DNA of 64,000 bases from CAYLRU01 sp964386565 (GTDB taxonomy: Bacteria > Desulfobacterota > Desulfobacteria > Desulfobacterales > UBA5616), in assembly GCA_964386565.1 (NCBI GenBank), contig CAYLRU010000002.1, positions 62,001-126,000 on the forward strand, read 5' to 3'. The position numbers and the translations under genes are program-made. The notes beneath the pieces were generated by a model. It was given only the letters and a program-made list of their open reading frames with translations. It had not been told where the DNA came from and made no database searches. Below are positions 24,965 through 33,428 of the stretch, piece by piece; within the stretch, counting starts at the first letter, position 1; the number at the start of each line of letters is the position of its first letter.

Positions 24965-25759
24965 GTGCCCTATACCTATCTCACCATCAACCGAGGCAAC
25001 GATATCGCCGTGGTCACGCTGAACCGTCCTGAAAAACTCAATGCATTAAGTATCGACCTCATGGAAGAAATCGAGGACCTGACGGCGAAACTGAGAGAGG
25101 ATACCCAGACCCGGGTAGTCATTTTTACGGGTGCCGGCAAACATTTCAGCGCAGGGGCCGATCTTACCGATCCCAAGCGCATCGAATCCACCCAACAACC
25201 CCTGCTGCGCCGACTTCGGGAATCTCATATCGGGCCCCGCATGCTTAAAAAGATTTTAGACATCGACCAGATCACCATTGCGGCGATTAACGGCGGGGCA
25301 CTGGGCGGGGCGGCCTGCATGGTATCTGCAATGGATTTCCGCATCGGCGCCGATGACTGTTTCGTCGCCTATCCGGAATGCAGACTGGGGATGAGCCTGT
25401 CCTGGGTTTCCGTACCGCTGTGCGTTCATCTCGTCGGACCTGCACGGGCCAAGAGATTTATCATTCTTGCGCAACGGGAATCAGCAAAAACTCTCCTTGA
25501 ATGGGGTTATTTAGATGAAATCGCACCAAGGGAAACGCTTATGGATCGGGCCATGGCCATGGCCAGGCAGTATGCGGCCATGCCTCCCATTCCCGCACAA
25601 ATGATCAAACGTAGCGTCAATGCGATTTCATCCGCCCTTGATCAGGCTATCATGCATATGGATATGGACCAACTGGCCCTGACCGCTTCCACCCGGGATT
25701 ATCGTGAAGGGATTTCCGCATTTCTGGAAAAACGCGAGCCAAAGTTCACGGGCGATTGA
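24965..25759 (+). CDS. Enoyl-CoA hydratase/isomerase family protein
   Basis: A 264-residue crotonase-fold protein with oxyanion-hole segments FSAGADLTD (near 59-67) and NGGALGGAACM (near 105-115). The catalytic glutamates of classical hydratases are not clearly in place: the residues after GGAACM are VSAMDFRIG, and the second segment reads YPECRLGMSLSW. The reaction is therefore uncertain (hydratase, isomerase or decarboxylase). The GTG start at 24965 is supported by AAGGAG eight bases upstream. It is monocistronic and divergent from the corrinoid cluster. Confidence 0.88.
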   Translation: MPYTYLTINRGNDIAVVTLNRPEKLNALSIDLMEEIEDLTAKLREDTQTRVVIFTGAGKHFSAGADLTDPKRIESTQQPLLRRLRESHIGPRMLKKILDIDQITIAAINGGALGGAACMVSAMDFRIGADDCFVAYPECRLGMSLSWVSVPLCVHLVGPARAKRFIILAQRESAKTLLEWGYLDEIAPRETLMDRAMAMARQYAAMPPIPAQMIKRSVNAISSALDQAIMHMDMDQLALTASTRDYREGISAFLEKREPKFTGD

Positions 25760-25837
25760 AAAAAAACACCTGTGCCGCCGCCATTTTCGAAAGATTTCTT
25801 CCATATCGAAAAAATACATAAATTGCGAATAAAATTC

Positions 25838-25866
25838 TTGACTTTATAGATTTTTATATATTATAG
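25838..25866 (+). promoter_or_regulatory. Sigma-70-like promoter of the lrp-dapL-lysA operon
   Basis: TTGACT at 25838-25843 is followed by an AT-rich -10 region (TATTAT at 25859 or TTATAG at 25861), in a very AT-rich stretch 25 bases before the Lrp-type gene. Autoregulation by the first gene product is typical of Lrp operons but not shown here. Confidence 0.55.
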
Positions 25867-25890
25867 TCGGAGATTATAGGACATACACGA

Positions 25891-26367
25891 ATGATTGATG
25901 ATATCAGCTTTAAAATTTTGATGATTCTTCAGGAAAAGGCGCGCATTCCCAACGTGGAAGTAGCCCGTCAGGTGGGCATGGCCCCATCCGCGGTTTTGGA
26001 ACGGATCCGAAAGCTGGAAAAGCAGGGGTTCATTGATGGATACGAGGTTCGCCTGAACCCGAAACGCTTCGGGAAAAGCCTCGTTGCCTTTGCCCGGGTC
26101 AAAATAGATGAAAAAGCCGACACCGACGCAGTCGGCAGGATGCTTTCATTGCTTCCGGAAATCCAGGAAGTCCATTATGTGACCGGAAACGACGGGTATC
26201 TGGTCAAAATCCGGGTTTCCGATACCACAGACTTAAACCGTATTGTCAGCAAAAAAATCCGTGCCATCAAGGGTGTTGTCGACACGCAAACCAGCGTTGT
26301 TTTATCGACATTCAAGGAAACCGCAAGGATTCCCCTTGAAGAAAAAAACAGGAGAAATAAAAAATGA
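25891..26367 (+). CDS. Lrp/AsnC-family transcriptional regulator
   Basis: A 158-residue protein with an N-terminal winged-helix DNA-binding domain (about 1-60; the recognition region reads NVEVARQVGMAPSAVLERI) and a C-terminal RAM ligand-binding domain (about 70-145, with VTGNDGYLV typical of the amino-acid pocket). Lrp proteins form octamers and respond to amino acids. The stop overlaps the dapL start by four bases (ATGA), so the three genes are one unit. I infer that it senses lysine or a related amino acid and controls this operon. Confidence 0.92.
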   Translation: MIDDISFKILMILQEKARIPNVEVARQVGMAPSAVLERIRKLEKQGFIDGYEVRLNPKRFGKSLVAFARVKIDEKADTDAVGRMLSLLPEIQEVHYVTGNDGYLVKIRVSDTTDLNRIVSKKIRAIKGVVDTQTSVVLSTFKETARIPLEEKNRRNKK

Positions 26368-27593
26368 TCAAAATCAATGAACATTACCTGAAATTACAGG
26401 CCTCATACCTGTTTTCCGAAATTGCCCATCGTGTAACCGTGTTTCAAAAGGAAAATCCGGAAAAAGACATTATCCGGCTCGGCATCGGAGACGTCACCCG
26501 GGCCTTGCCCCGGGCCTGCATCTCGGCATTTCATGCGGCAGTTGATGAAATGAAGGATGATGCGACATTCAGGGGATACGGCCCGGAACAGGGCTACGCC
26601 TTTTTACGGGAGAAGATTGCCCGGGAAGATTTTCAGACCCGGGGTACAAAAATCACCGCCGATGAAGTCTTTGTCAGCGACGGTGCAAAATGCGATACCG
26701 GGAATTTCCAGGAACTGTTCGACACGGATATCCGAATCGCCATTCCGGACCCGGTTTACCCGGTTTATCTGGACACCAACGTCATGGCCGGGCGTACCGG
26801 CGTCTTTCAGGAGGGTCGGTACCACGGCATTACCTATCTTGACTGCACACGGGAAAACGGTTTTGTACCGGACCTGCCCGCTGCACCCGTCGATCTGATC
26901 TATCTCTGTTTTCCCAATAACCCCACCGGTACAACCATCACGCGGGAAAGCCTGAAAACCTGGGTGGCATATGCTGTTGAAAACCGCTCCCTTATCTTGT
27001 TTGACGCCGCTTATGAAGCCTTTATCCGGGACGATTCCCTGCCCAAAACCATTTACGAGATCGAAGGGGCCGAAACCGTGGCCGTTGAATTCAGAAGTTT
27101 TTCCAAAACAGCAGGATTCACCGGCACCCGGTGCGCTTATACGGTGGTGCCCAAGGCCTGCATGGCCTACGACCATAAGGGTGAGCCTCATTCACTTCAC
27201 AGGATGTGGAACAGGCGGCAGACCACCAAATTCAACAGCGTCTCTTACCCGGTTCAACGGGCCGCCGAAGCGGTATATAGCGCGGCAGGCAAAAAACAGG
27301 TTCGCGAACTCACCGATTATTATATGAAAAACGCCGCCTTGATCCGGAATGAAATGAGTGCCCTGGGATTCGACTGCACGGGCGGGCAAAACTCGCCGTA
27401 TATCTGGATCGACGGGAAAAGGGATTCCTGGGAATTTTTCGACCTGCTGTTAAACCGCGCCGGCGTAGTCTGCACACCGGGCGTTGGATTCGGAAAATGC
27501 GGCAGGGAATTTATTCGCATCAGCGCATTCAACAGTCGCGAAAATGTGGAAAAAGCCCTGTCGCGTATCAGGACAGCCTTAAAAGGAGAATAG
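26364..27593 (+). CDS. dapL: LL-diaminopimelate aminotransferase
   Basis: A 409-residue PLP enzyme matching DapL: an N-terminal LFSEIAHRV motif, a GIGDVTR loop near 37-43, DGAKCD near 109-114 and the PLP-lysine motif SFSKTAGFTGTR (Lys near 248). It converts tetrahydrodipicolinate to LL-diaminopimelate in one step, replacing DapD, DapC and DapE. The ATG overlaps the Lrp stop. The decarboxylase that finishes lysine synthesis is encoded three bases after its stop, which strengthens the assignment. Confidence 0.94.
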   Translation: MIKINEHYLKLQASYLFSEIAHRVTVFQKENPEKDIIRLGIGDVTRALPRACISAFHAAVDEMKDDATFRGYGPEQGYAFLREKIAREDFQTRGTKITADEVFVSDGAKCDTGNFQELFDTDIRIAIPDPVYPVYLDTNVMAGRTGVFQEGRYHGITYLDCTRENGFVPDLPAAPVDLIYLCFPNNPTGTTITRESLKTWVAYAVENRSLILFDAAYEAFIRDDSLPKTIYEIEGAETVAVEFRSFSKTAGFTGTRCAYTVVPKACMAYDHKGEPHSLHRMWNRRQTTKFNSVSYPVQRAAEAVYSAAGKKQVRELTDYYMKNAALIRNEMSALGFDCTGGQNSPYIWIDGKRDSWEFFDLLLNRAGVVCTPGVGFGKCGREFIRISAFNSRENVEKALSRIRTALKGE

Positions 27594-27596
27594 ATC

Positions 27597-28856
27597 ATGC
27601 CCATGCCCCCCTCATTTATCAACCGGTTGTTTCCCAGGATAGCGGAAATCGCCGAACATTTTAAAACACCCTTTCATATCTATGATGAAGCGGGCATTCG
27701 GGAAACCGGGGAAAAGCTGAAAAATGTATTTTCCGCCCTTGACGGCTTTCGGGAGTACTATGCGGTGAAAGCGCTGCCCAATCCTAAAATTCTGGAAATC
27801 ATGAAGGATCTGGGATTCGGCTTTGACTGCAGCAGCATACCGGAACTGGAATTAAGCCGCGGGGTGGGAGGTCGCGGTGAAGATATCATGTTCACATCAA
27901 ACAACACCACGGTGCAGGAATTTATCGCTGCGGCCGCATCCGGCGGATGCATTTTGAACCTCGATGATATTTCCCTGGTCTCAAAGGTTCCGGAAATGCC
28001 GGAAACCATCTGCTTTCGATACAATCCCGGGCCACGAAGAACGGGAAACGATATCATCGGCAACCCCACCGAGGCAAAATACGGTGTCAGCCATGAAAAG
28101 CTTATCGATGCTTATAAAGCCGCCATGGATCGGGGGGCAACACGTTTCGGCCTTCATACCATGTTGGCCTCAAACGAGCTGAACCACACCTATATGGTGA
28201 TGACCGCCCAAATGTTGCTGGAGGAAATCCTCCGGGTGTCCGATGCCCTCGGCATCCGGTTTGATTTCATCAATATCGGCGGGGGGCTGGGAATCCCGTA
28301 TCAGCCCGATCAAACCCCGCTGGACATCGATACCATGGGAAGGGAAATCACGGATATCTTTCAACGGTTTGAGCGCCGATACGGCTATGCACCCCGGCTC
28401 TTCATGGAAAGCGGCCGGTACATGACCGGCCCCCACGGTGTCCTGGTGGTCAAAGCCATCAACCGGAAGGATACTTATCGCACCTATATCGGTGTGGACG
28501 CCTGCATGTCAGCCCTGATGCGGCCGGCCCTTTACGGGGCATACCACCACATCAGCGTCATCGGCAAAGAAGATGCGCCCAAGGAACTGGTTGCGGATGT
28601 CGTGGGCGCCCTGTGTGAAAACAATGACAAATTTGCGGTGATGCGGAAACTTCCCCGGATCGAACACGGGGATCTTCTGGTAATCCACGATACCGGAGCC
28701 CACGGCCATGCCATGGGATTCAATTATAACGGCCGTCTCCGGCCCAAGGAACTTCTGCTAAGAACGGACGGCTCGGTGGAACTCATCCGCAGGGAAGAAA
28801 CCCTGGAGGATCATTTTGCTACCTTGAATTTTAAACCGGACACACTTCGATTTTAG
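27597..28856 (+). CDS. lysA: Diaminopimelate decarboxylase
   Basis: A 419-residue fold-type III PLP decarboxylase. PLP lysine Lys58 lies in YYAVKAL. A glycine-rich phosphate loop NIGGGLG is near 225, ESGRYM near 278, the catalytic Cys in GALCENNDKFA (near 338), and the GAHGHAMGFNYNGR signature near 365 is typical of DAP decarboxylases. It makes L-lysine from meso-diaminopimelate. The GGAG site 10 bases before ATG 27597 and the three-base gap after dapL show coupling. An arginine or ornithine decarboxylase is less likely in this setting. Confidence 0.88.
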   Translation: MPMPPSFINRLFPRIAEIAEHFKTPFHIYDEAGIRETGEKLKNVFSALDGFREYYAVKALPNPKILEIMKDLGFGFDCSSIPELELSRGVGGRGEDIMFTSNNTTVQEFIAAAASGGCILNLDDISLVSKVPEMPETICFRYNPGPRRTGNDIIGNPTEAKYGVSHEKLIDAYKAAMDRGATRFGLHTMLASNELNHTYMVMTAQMLLEEILRVSDALGIRFDFINIGGGLGIPYQPDQTPLDIDTMGREITDIFQRFERRYGYAPRLFMESGRYMTGPHGVLVVKAINRKDTYRTYIGVDACMSALMRPALYGAYHHISVIGKEDAPKELVADVVGALCENNDKFAVMRKLPRIEHGDLLVIHDTGAHGHAMGFNYNGRLRPKELLLRTDGSVELIRREETLEDHFATLNFKPDTLRF

Positions 28857-28883
28857 TCCCTGAAAAAGTGTTGCGCGTTTCCA

Positions 28884-28995
28884 TACCCCGGAGCCAGTTT
28901 CAAGAGCAAGGCACGGTACGGCAAAAAAACAGGGCATATTCGGTAATATGTGAGCCCTGCCGAACCGCAATGCCGCTATCGGGCCTTATACGAGA
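28884..28995. repeat. Long imperfect palindrome (about 110 bp)
   Basis: The centre is a clear hairpin: CAGGGC-ATATT-CGGT-AATAT-GTGA-GCCCTG at about 28930-28960. Outside it the arms continue with partial complementarity (GGCACGGTACGGC on the left, GCCGAACCGCAATGCC on the right). The whole 28857-29232 interval has no supported gene. It may be the 3' structure of the lysine operon or a dispersed repeat; no T-run follows, so a simple terminator is doubtful. Confidence 0.5.
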
Positions 28996-29232
28996 TTCCG
29001 AGACCCTTTCCGTTGCTGGAATACGCAGAACGTGTTCACAGCACGATTCACACCCGCCCTTACACAGAGCCAGGATTATTTCCCATGCCAGGGAATTTTA
29101 CCCATAAAAATGAATCTTTCTCTCTATGGACAAAATAGAGATTTAATACCTAATATATGATTTGTAAAAGTTCGGAATTCGGACAACCGTCGGAGACCAA
29201 TGAGCTTTATATAAGAAGGAAGGGGAACGACC

Positions 29233-29574
29233 ATGATTAATGAATCCGACATAAAAATCTTCCAGGAACCGGATGGCGCCCACCTGGCGCTGGAGGGTAA
29301 ATTCAACCCGTCTATCGCCATACAGCTTTTACATTTTATGCGAACATATCATGCGCAAGCCGAATTCATCCACATACATACCGAAAACGTGACATCATTT
29401 GATACACGGGGTTTGAGCTTTTTCAGACATGGCCTTGGATCGCTTAAGGATGAATATCCCCGGTTCGTGTTCACCGGGAGAAACGCCTTCCGGTTGGTGG
29501 AGGCCTGGCCGGAAAACAAACGTCCGACCAACCTAAACCGCCAGGAGGAGCAATCCATTGCTTTTTATTTTTAG
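29233..29574 (+). CDS. Small STAS-like protein (hypothetical)
   Basis: A 113-residue soluble protein. Its strand-helix pattern (LALEGKFN, FIHIHTENVTSFDTRGLSFF, FVFTGRN) resembles a STAS or anti-sigma-antagonist fold, with a TRG segment where STAS proteins carry the phosphorylated Ser/Thr. This is a fold impression, not a firm family match. The GAAGGAAGGGG site before ATG 29233 supports translation. It converges with the NarL-type regulator gene 28 bases away. Confidence 0.6.
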   Translation: MINESDIKIFQEPDGAHLALEGKFNPSIAIQLLHFMRTYHAQAEFIHIHTENVTSFDTRGLSFFRHGLGSLKDEYPRFVFTGRNAFRLVEAWPENKRPTNLNRQEEQSIAFYF

Positions 29575-29602
29575 CCGACCTGAAACAGGTTCGAAAACAG
29601 CA

Positions 29603-30280
29603 TTATTCTTTCCACAGATCCACATCGATCAGGCCCAGCTTTGCTGCGTAACGAACCAGCTCAATGGTGCTGTGCAGACCGAGTTTGCTCATGATGCTGG
29701 AACGATGGTTTTCAACGGTCTTGGGGCTGATGCACAGTTTATCGGCAATGGCACCTGATGACCGGCCTTCAGCTACAAGAACCATTATTTCCTGCTCCCG
29801 GGGTGTCAGTGTGCTGTAACTCTCGTCATTAAATCTGGCTTCCCTTGCCTTGGCGCCCACAAGGTTTTTCACCACTTCCCGGGAAACGGCCGTATCCATG
29901 AAGTAATCCCCTTTGCATACCGTCTCCATGGCCTGAAGGAGCCTTTCAGCAGCGGATTCCTTGGCCACGAATCCCGATGCCCCGGCCTGAAAAGCGCTGA
30001 CAATATAATCGATTTTAGAGTGCATACTGACCACGATAATGCGAAGATCGGAATTTATCTTCAGCATATTTTGAATCAGCTCGATACCGCTGCCGTCCGG
30101 CAGGGACAAATCCACCAACGCCAGTTCGGGCTTCAGTTTTTTTAAGAATTTCAACGCTTCCCGACTCTCACCGGCTTCCCCCACAATTTCATACTTGTTG
30201 CTGCGTCCGATAATTGATTTCAAGCCCTCCCTGAACATCGGGTGGTCGTCAATAATCAATACGGTTTTTTTAGCAACCAA
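29603..30280 (-). CDS. NarL/FixJ-family response regulator
   Basis: A 225-residue protein: receiver (about 5-120, phosphoacceptor Asp57 in ALVDLSLPDG) and a C-terminal LuxR-type helix-turn-helix (about 155-215) with LTPREQEIMVLVAEG and KTVENHRSSIMSKL motifs. No kinase gene is near, so it is an orphan here. It acts as a DNA-binding regulator after phosphorylation. Its long upstream region (30281-30833) contains one interspersed palindrome and otherwise nothing recognised. Confidence 0.93.
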   Translation of the reverse strand: MVAKKTVLIIDDHPMFREGLKSIIGRSNKYEIVGEAGESREALKFLKKLKPELALVDLSLPDGSGIELIQNMLKINSDLRIIVVSMHSKIDYIVSAFQAGASGFVAKESAAERLLQAMETVCKGDYFMDTAVSREVVKNLVGAKAREARFNDESYSTLTPREQEIMVLVAEGRSSGAIADKLCISPKTVENHRSSIMSKLGLHSTIELVRYAAKLGLIDVDLWKE

Positions 30281-30833
30281 TTGAATTCTCCCGGATTTAA
30301 ATTTCAGTCAATATTTCATACCCCTTTGCCATGCATTATCCGTTGACCGGAAATAGTATGCGCTTTTCTCATAACGCATAAAAATCCCGGCCCAAACCTA
30401 CTATATCGGGGACCATTGCCTTCGGAACAAGGGGAATTGAAATCCAGTGCGAAAAAGGAATTTAACAAAAGAGGGACAAATTATCAATATTGATGAATTC
30501 GTAAAAAGCTGAATCCATAAAGGTTCACATGTTAGGATCCAATAAATTGATAAAACACCAATAACACCCGGTACTTGATCCCCTTGTAAAAAATCCCCGG
30601 CTTGTTACGAATACAACATGCATATCTGAAAGCTGTATTAATAAGGGTTATGAGCCAATACCTTCCCTCACCAGCAGGGGGGGCATAAGAAAAATTCACG
30701 CTAAGTAAACCGCATTGTCCTCAAGGTATTAAGCATAAAGAAAGGGTTGATTGGAACGCCGGGAGGCATATCCGTCAGGGTCGGAAACTGACTTATTCCG
30801 GGCAAACCAGACCCGTTTCGGAAATGAACGTGG
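30281..30833. other. 553-bp region upstream of the orphan regulator, no gene seen
   Basis: No supported coding frame is present. The only distinct element is palindrome copy B at 30492-30519. No riboswitch consensus was recognised. Confidence 0.5.
30492..30519 (+). repeat. Short interspersed palindrome, copy B
   Basis: GATGAATTC, GTAAAAAGCT loop, then GAATCCATA: the same layout as copy A at 15959 but with an imperfect right arm. It lies in a gene-free stretch. Confidence 0.55.
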
Positions 30834-31019
30834 TTAGGGTTTGTCGGGCTCTCCTGAAAAATCCGTCAAACAGTATTCCCGCCAAGCGCAATCCATTTGA
30901 TCGCAAAAATCCTGTGATTTGCCAAAACAATCAGGATTTCCCTCAAGCCGCTGGACGCTTCGAATGAGTTCAATAATATCCGGTGTGCCGACATCCACTT
31001 TAGAATTCTTGTTCTCCAT
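30834..31019 (-). CDS. Cys-rich 61-residue miniprotein
   Basis: A small acidic protein whose second half holds four cysteines spaced C-x7-C-x4-C-x5-C, with Trp and Tyr between them (DCAWREYC). The spacing suggests a small zinc or iron-sulfur site. The start has AGGA seven bases upstream. No known domain is claimed. It lies alone, divergent from the XRE-cupin regulator. My impression that similar miniproteins occur in related sulfate reducers is from memory and not verifiable here. Confidence 0.6.
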   Translation of the reverse strand: MENKNSKVDVGTPDIIELIRSVQRLEGNPDCFGKSQDFCDQMDCAWREYCLTDFSGEPDKP

Positions 31020-31276
31020 GGTTTCCTGGTAAGTTTAAGCGTGTTCAATTCCCCGGCCGAATCCGCCGATACATTCTCACCAAACGCGACTTCATATAAA
31101 ACGACCATTTTAAAAGACGCTGCAATCGAATATAAAAAAACTATTTGCATATGAACTTTCAGTTTTTATATTTCTGATTTTCGTCGAATTGTCCATAGGG
31201 GGCAGCCTTCATTTTCAATCAAAAAATACCCACGCCCGGGAGAATCTCCCGTTTCAATCCGGGTCTGAATAAAGTA

Positions 31277-31306
31277 TTGAAAATTTTCATGCCTTAGGTA
31301 TATAAA
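31277..31306 (+). promoter_or_regulatory. Sigma-70-like promoter and palindrome upstream of the XRE-cupin gene
   Basis: TTGAAA (31277-31282) and TATAAA (31301-31306) are 18 bases apart. The -35 is embedded in the perfect 12-bp palindrome TGAAAATTTTCA (31278-31289). It points to the gene at 31535, leaving a long leader of about 220 bases. The rest of 31020-31534 shows no gene. Confidence 0.45.
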
Positions 31307-31534
31307 CTTACGGTTTTTCAGCAGGCTTGGCGTGATCTAAAAAAATGGGTTTCTTTAAAACCCTTGCGGCTTTCTGCAAATGTGGTATTTGATCCCATGA
31401 TAAATATATGCAAGAATTGAAAAACATGATGCGGTTGCCCGGAACAAACATACCGGATAAACTAAACCAAGTACAAATGAACAGAATCGAAGAGACTGGC
31501 GAATATAAACCACGGACCGGTGAAAGGGAACAAA

Positions 31535-32086
31535 ATGGCTGTAAAAAAAACTGAAACCGTAACACCCGTAGGGAAAAAAATAAAAAAATTGAGAACCGGT
31601 AAAAAAATCACCCTGGATCAACTGGCCAATGAAACGGGATTTTCAATTGATACCATTAAAAAGATCGAATCCGGTAAAGAACGACCGCCAGTGGGCACGC
31701 TCCTGCAGATATCAAAGGCCCTGGAGGTGGATTCCAGTTTTCTGCTGAAGGAGCAGGCTGCTTCGTCTGAAAACCGGGCCAGGGCGTTTACCAAGCGAAC
31801 GGAAGATTATGCCTACAAGACCCTTACCCCCGGCGCCGAGAACAAACACCTCAAGGCATTTGCCATTTCCATTGAAGCCATGCAGGAACATAAAGGCGTG
31901 TCGTACCAGCACGAAGGCGAAGAATTCGTATATGTGCTGTCAGGCAAGGTCGAGGTGACTGTGGGGGAACATGTCAATACCCTGAAAAAGGGGGATTCTC
32001 TGCATTTTAATTCCGGGATCCGGCATAAATTGAAAAATATCGGAAAAAAAGATGCGGAGTTGCTTGTGGTGCTGTATGTGCCATGA
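31535..32086 (+). CDS. XRE-family regulator with C-terminal cupin domain
   Basis: A 183-residue protein: XRE helix-turn-helix (about 12-68, LDQLANETGFSIDTIKKIESG) and a small beta-barrel cupin (about 110-183) with the motif HEGEEFVYVLSGKVEV and a second HFNSGIRH strand. This layout is that of regulators that bind a small ligand or metal in the cupin. ATG 31535 follows AAAGGGAA; an upstream GTG at 31520 would bury that site. It precedes an acyl-CoA dehydrogenase gene by 41 bases and may control it. Confidence 0.9.
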   Translation: MAVKKTETVTPVGKKIKKLRTGKKITLDQLANETGFSIDTIKKIESGKERPPVGTLLQISKALEVDSSFLLKEQAASSENRARAFTKRTEDYAYKTLTPGAENKHLKAFAISIEAMQEHKGVSYQHEGEEFVYVLSGKVEVTVGEHVNTLKKGDSLHFNSGIRHKLKNIGKKDAELLVVLYVP

Positions 32087-32127
32087 ATGAAATGATAGGA
32101 TCAAAAAAACTTTAAAAGGAAAAAACC

Positions 32128-33282
32128 ATGCCGTTCCATCTGACAGACGAACAACACATGATCCAGTCCATGGTAAAGGAATTTTCCCGTAAAGTCATTG
32201 CCGAAACCGCCATGGAACGGGACCGGAGCAAGGCTTTTCCAAAAGAAAACCTGAAAAAAATGGCGGATCTCGGATTGATGGGCATGATGATCCCCATGGA
32301 ATACGGGGGCGAAGGGGCCGATACGGTGAGTTATGTATTGGCATTGTCGGAAATCGCCTATTCCTGCGCATCCACGGCGGTCATCATGTCCGTTCATAAT
32401 TCCATTGTTTGCGAAAGTATTTTACGGTTCGGCAGCGAGAAGCAGAAAAAGGCCTATCTTCCCGAACTCGCCGCCGGAAACATCATCGGCGCTTTTGCCC
32501 TGACCGAACCCCATGCCGGGTCCGATCCCGTGGCCCAGACTACAACCGCCGTGCGAAACGGGGACCATTATACCATTAACGGTACAAAACGTTTTATCAC
32601 CAGCGGTAAAAACTCCGGACTTGTCATCGTCACCGCTAAAACCGATGAATCAAAGCGACATAAGGGAATCAGCGCCTTTATCGTGGAAAAGAATTGTCCC
32701 GGCATCATCGTCGACAAGGCTGAAGATAAAATGGGGTTGAGGGCTTCGGATACCACGGATTTGGTATTCAGCGACTGCCGCGTTCCCGTGGAAAATCTCC
32801 TGGGAAACGAAGGGGACGGGTTCAAAATCGCCATGACCGCTTTGGACGGCGGGAGAATCGGCATTGCCGCCCAATCCGTGGGCGTGGCCAAGGCCGCGCT
32901 GGATGAAGCCGTAAAATATGCAAAAAATCGGGATCAGTTCGGCCAGCCCATTTCCAAGTTCCAGGGACTGCGATGGATGATGGCGGATATGGCCACGGAA
33001 ATCGAAGCAGCCCGGCAACTCATGCTGTCCGCAGCAGCCATGAAGGACCGAAAAGAGAATTTTACCGCCCAGGCCTCCATGGCCAAACTCTTTGCCTCGG
33101 AGATGGCCAACCGCGTCACCGAAAAAGCCTTGCAGATTCACGGCGGATACGGGTTTACCAAAGACTACCCCATCGAGCGCATGTACCGGGATGCAAGGGT
33201 TTTCACCATCTATGAAGGGACCTCCGAAATCCAGCGCATCGTCATTTCAAATCATGTCTTAAAAGACAAACGAAGTCCCTGA
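32128..33282 (+). CDS. Acyl-CoA dehydrogenase (short-chain/butyryl type)
   Basis: A 384-residue flavoenzyme with all family motifs: ALTEPHAGSDP (near 123-133), TKRFITSG near 152, a YAKNRDQFGQPI helix and IYEGTSEIQRIVIS near the end, whose Glu is the catalytic base position in short-chain and butyryl-CoA dehydrogenases. It oxidises an acyl-CoA and hands electrons to ETF. AAAGGA lies before ATG 32128. It is probably cotranscribed with the XRE-cupin regulator and converges on aspS. Confidence 0.94.
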   Translation: MPFHLTDEQHMIQSMVKEFSRKVIAETAMERDRSKAFPKENLKKMADLGLMGMMIPMEYGGEGADTVSYVLALSEIAYSCASTAVIMSVHNSIVCESILRFGSEKQKKAYLPELAAGNIIGAFALTEPHAGSDPVAQTTTAVRNGDHYTINGTKRFITSGKNSGLVIVTAKTDESKRHKGISAFIVEKNCPGIIVDKAEDKMGLRASDTTDLVFSDCRVPVENLLGNEGDGFKIAMTALDGGRIGIAAQSVGVAKAALDEAVKYAKNRDQFGQPISKFQGLRWMMADMATEIEAARQLMLSAAAMKDRKENFTAQASMAKLFASEMANRVTEKALQIHGGYGFTKDYPIERMYRDARVFTIYEGTSEIQRIVISNHVLKDKRSP

Positions 33283-33379
33283 ACCGCAACCGCAGGCGGA
33301 TTCCCCGCATTGCTGAAATGCGATACGCAAAACAACGGGTTTCCAGGTCATCTTCAATTAGTCGTTTGAAAATAAAGCA

Positions 33380-33402
33380 CCCTCCCCCTTGCCGGGGGAG
33401 GG
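33380..33402. terminator. Strong GC hairpin between convergent genes
   Basis: CCCTCCCCC and GGGGGAGGG are perfect 9-bp arms around TTGCC, lying between the acyl-CoA dehydrogenase stop (33282) and the aspS stop (33429). On the minus strand it is followed by GCTTTATTTTC, a modest T-rich tail. It probably ends one or both transcripts; it also resembles widespread GC-rich dispersed repeats, which is recalled knowledge only. Confidence 0.5.
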
Positions 33403-33428
33403 TCAGGGCGGGGGTGATATTTTATCGT

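Noticed and set aside
31345..31365. Hairpin GGGTTT/AAACCC with a T-run on the minus strand
   Set aside because: It looks like a terminator, but there is no minus-strand gene whose transcript would end there.
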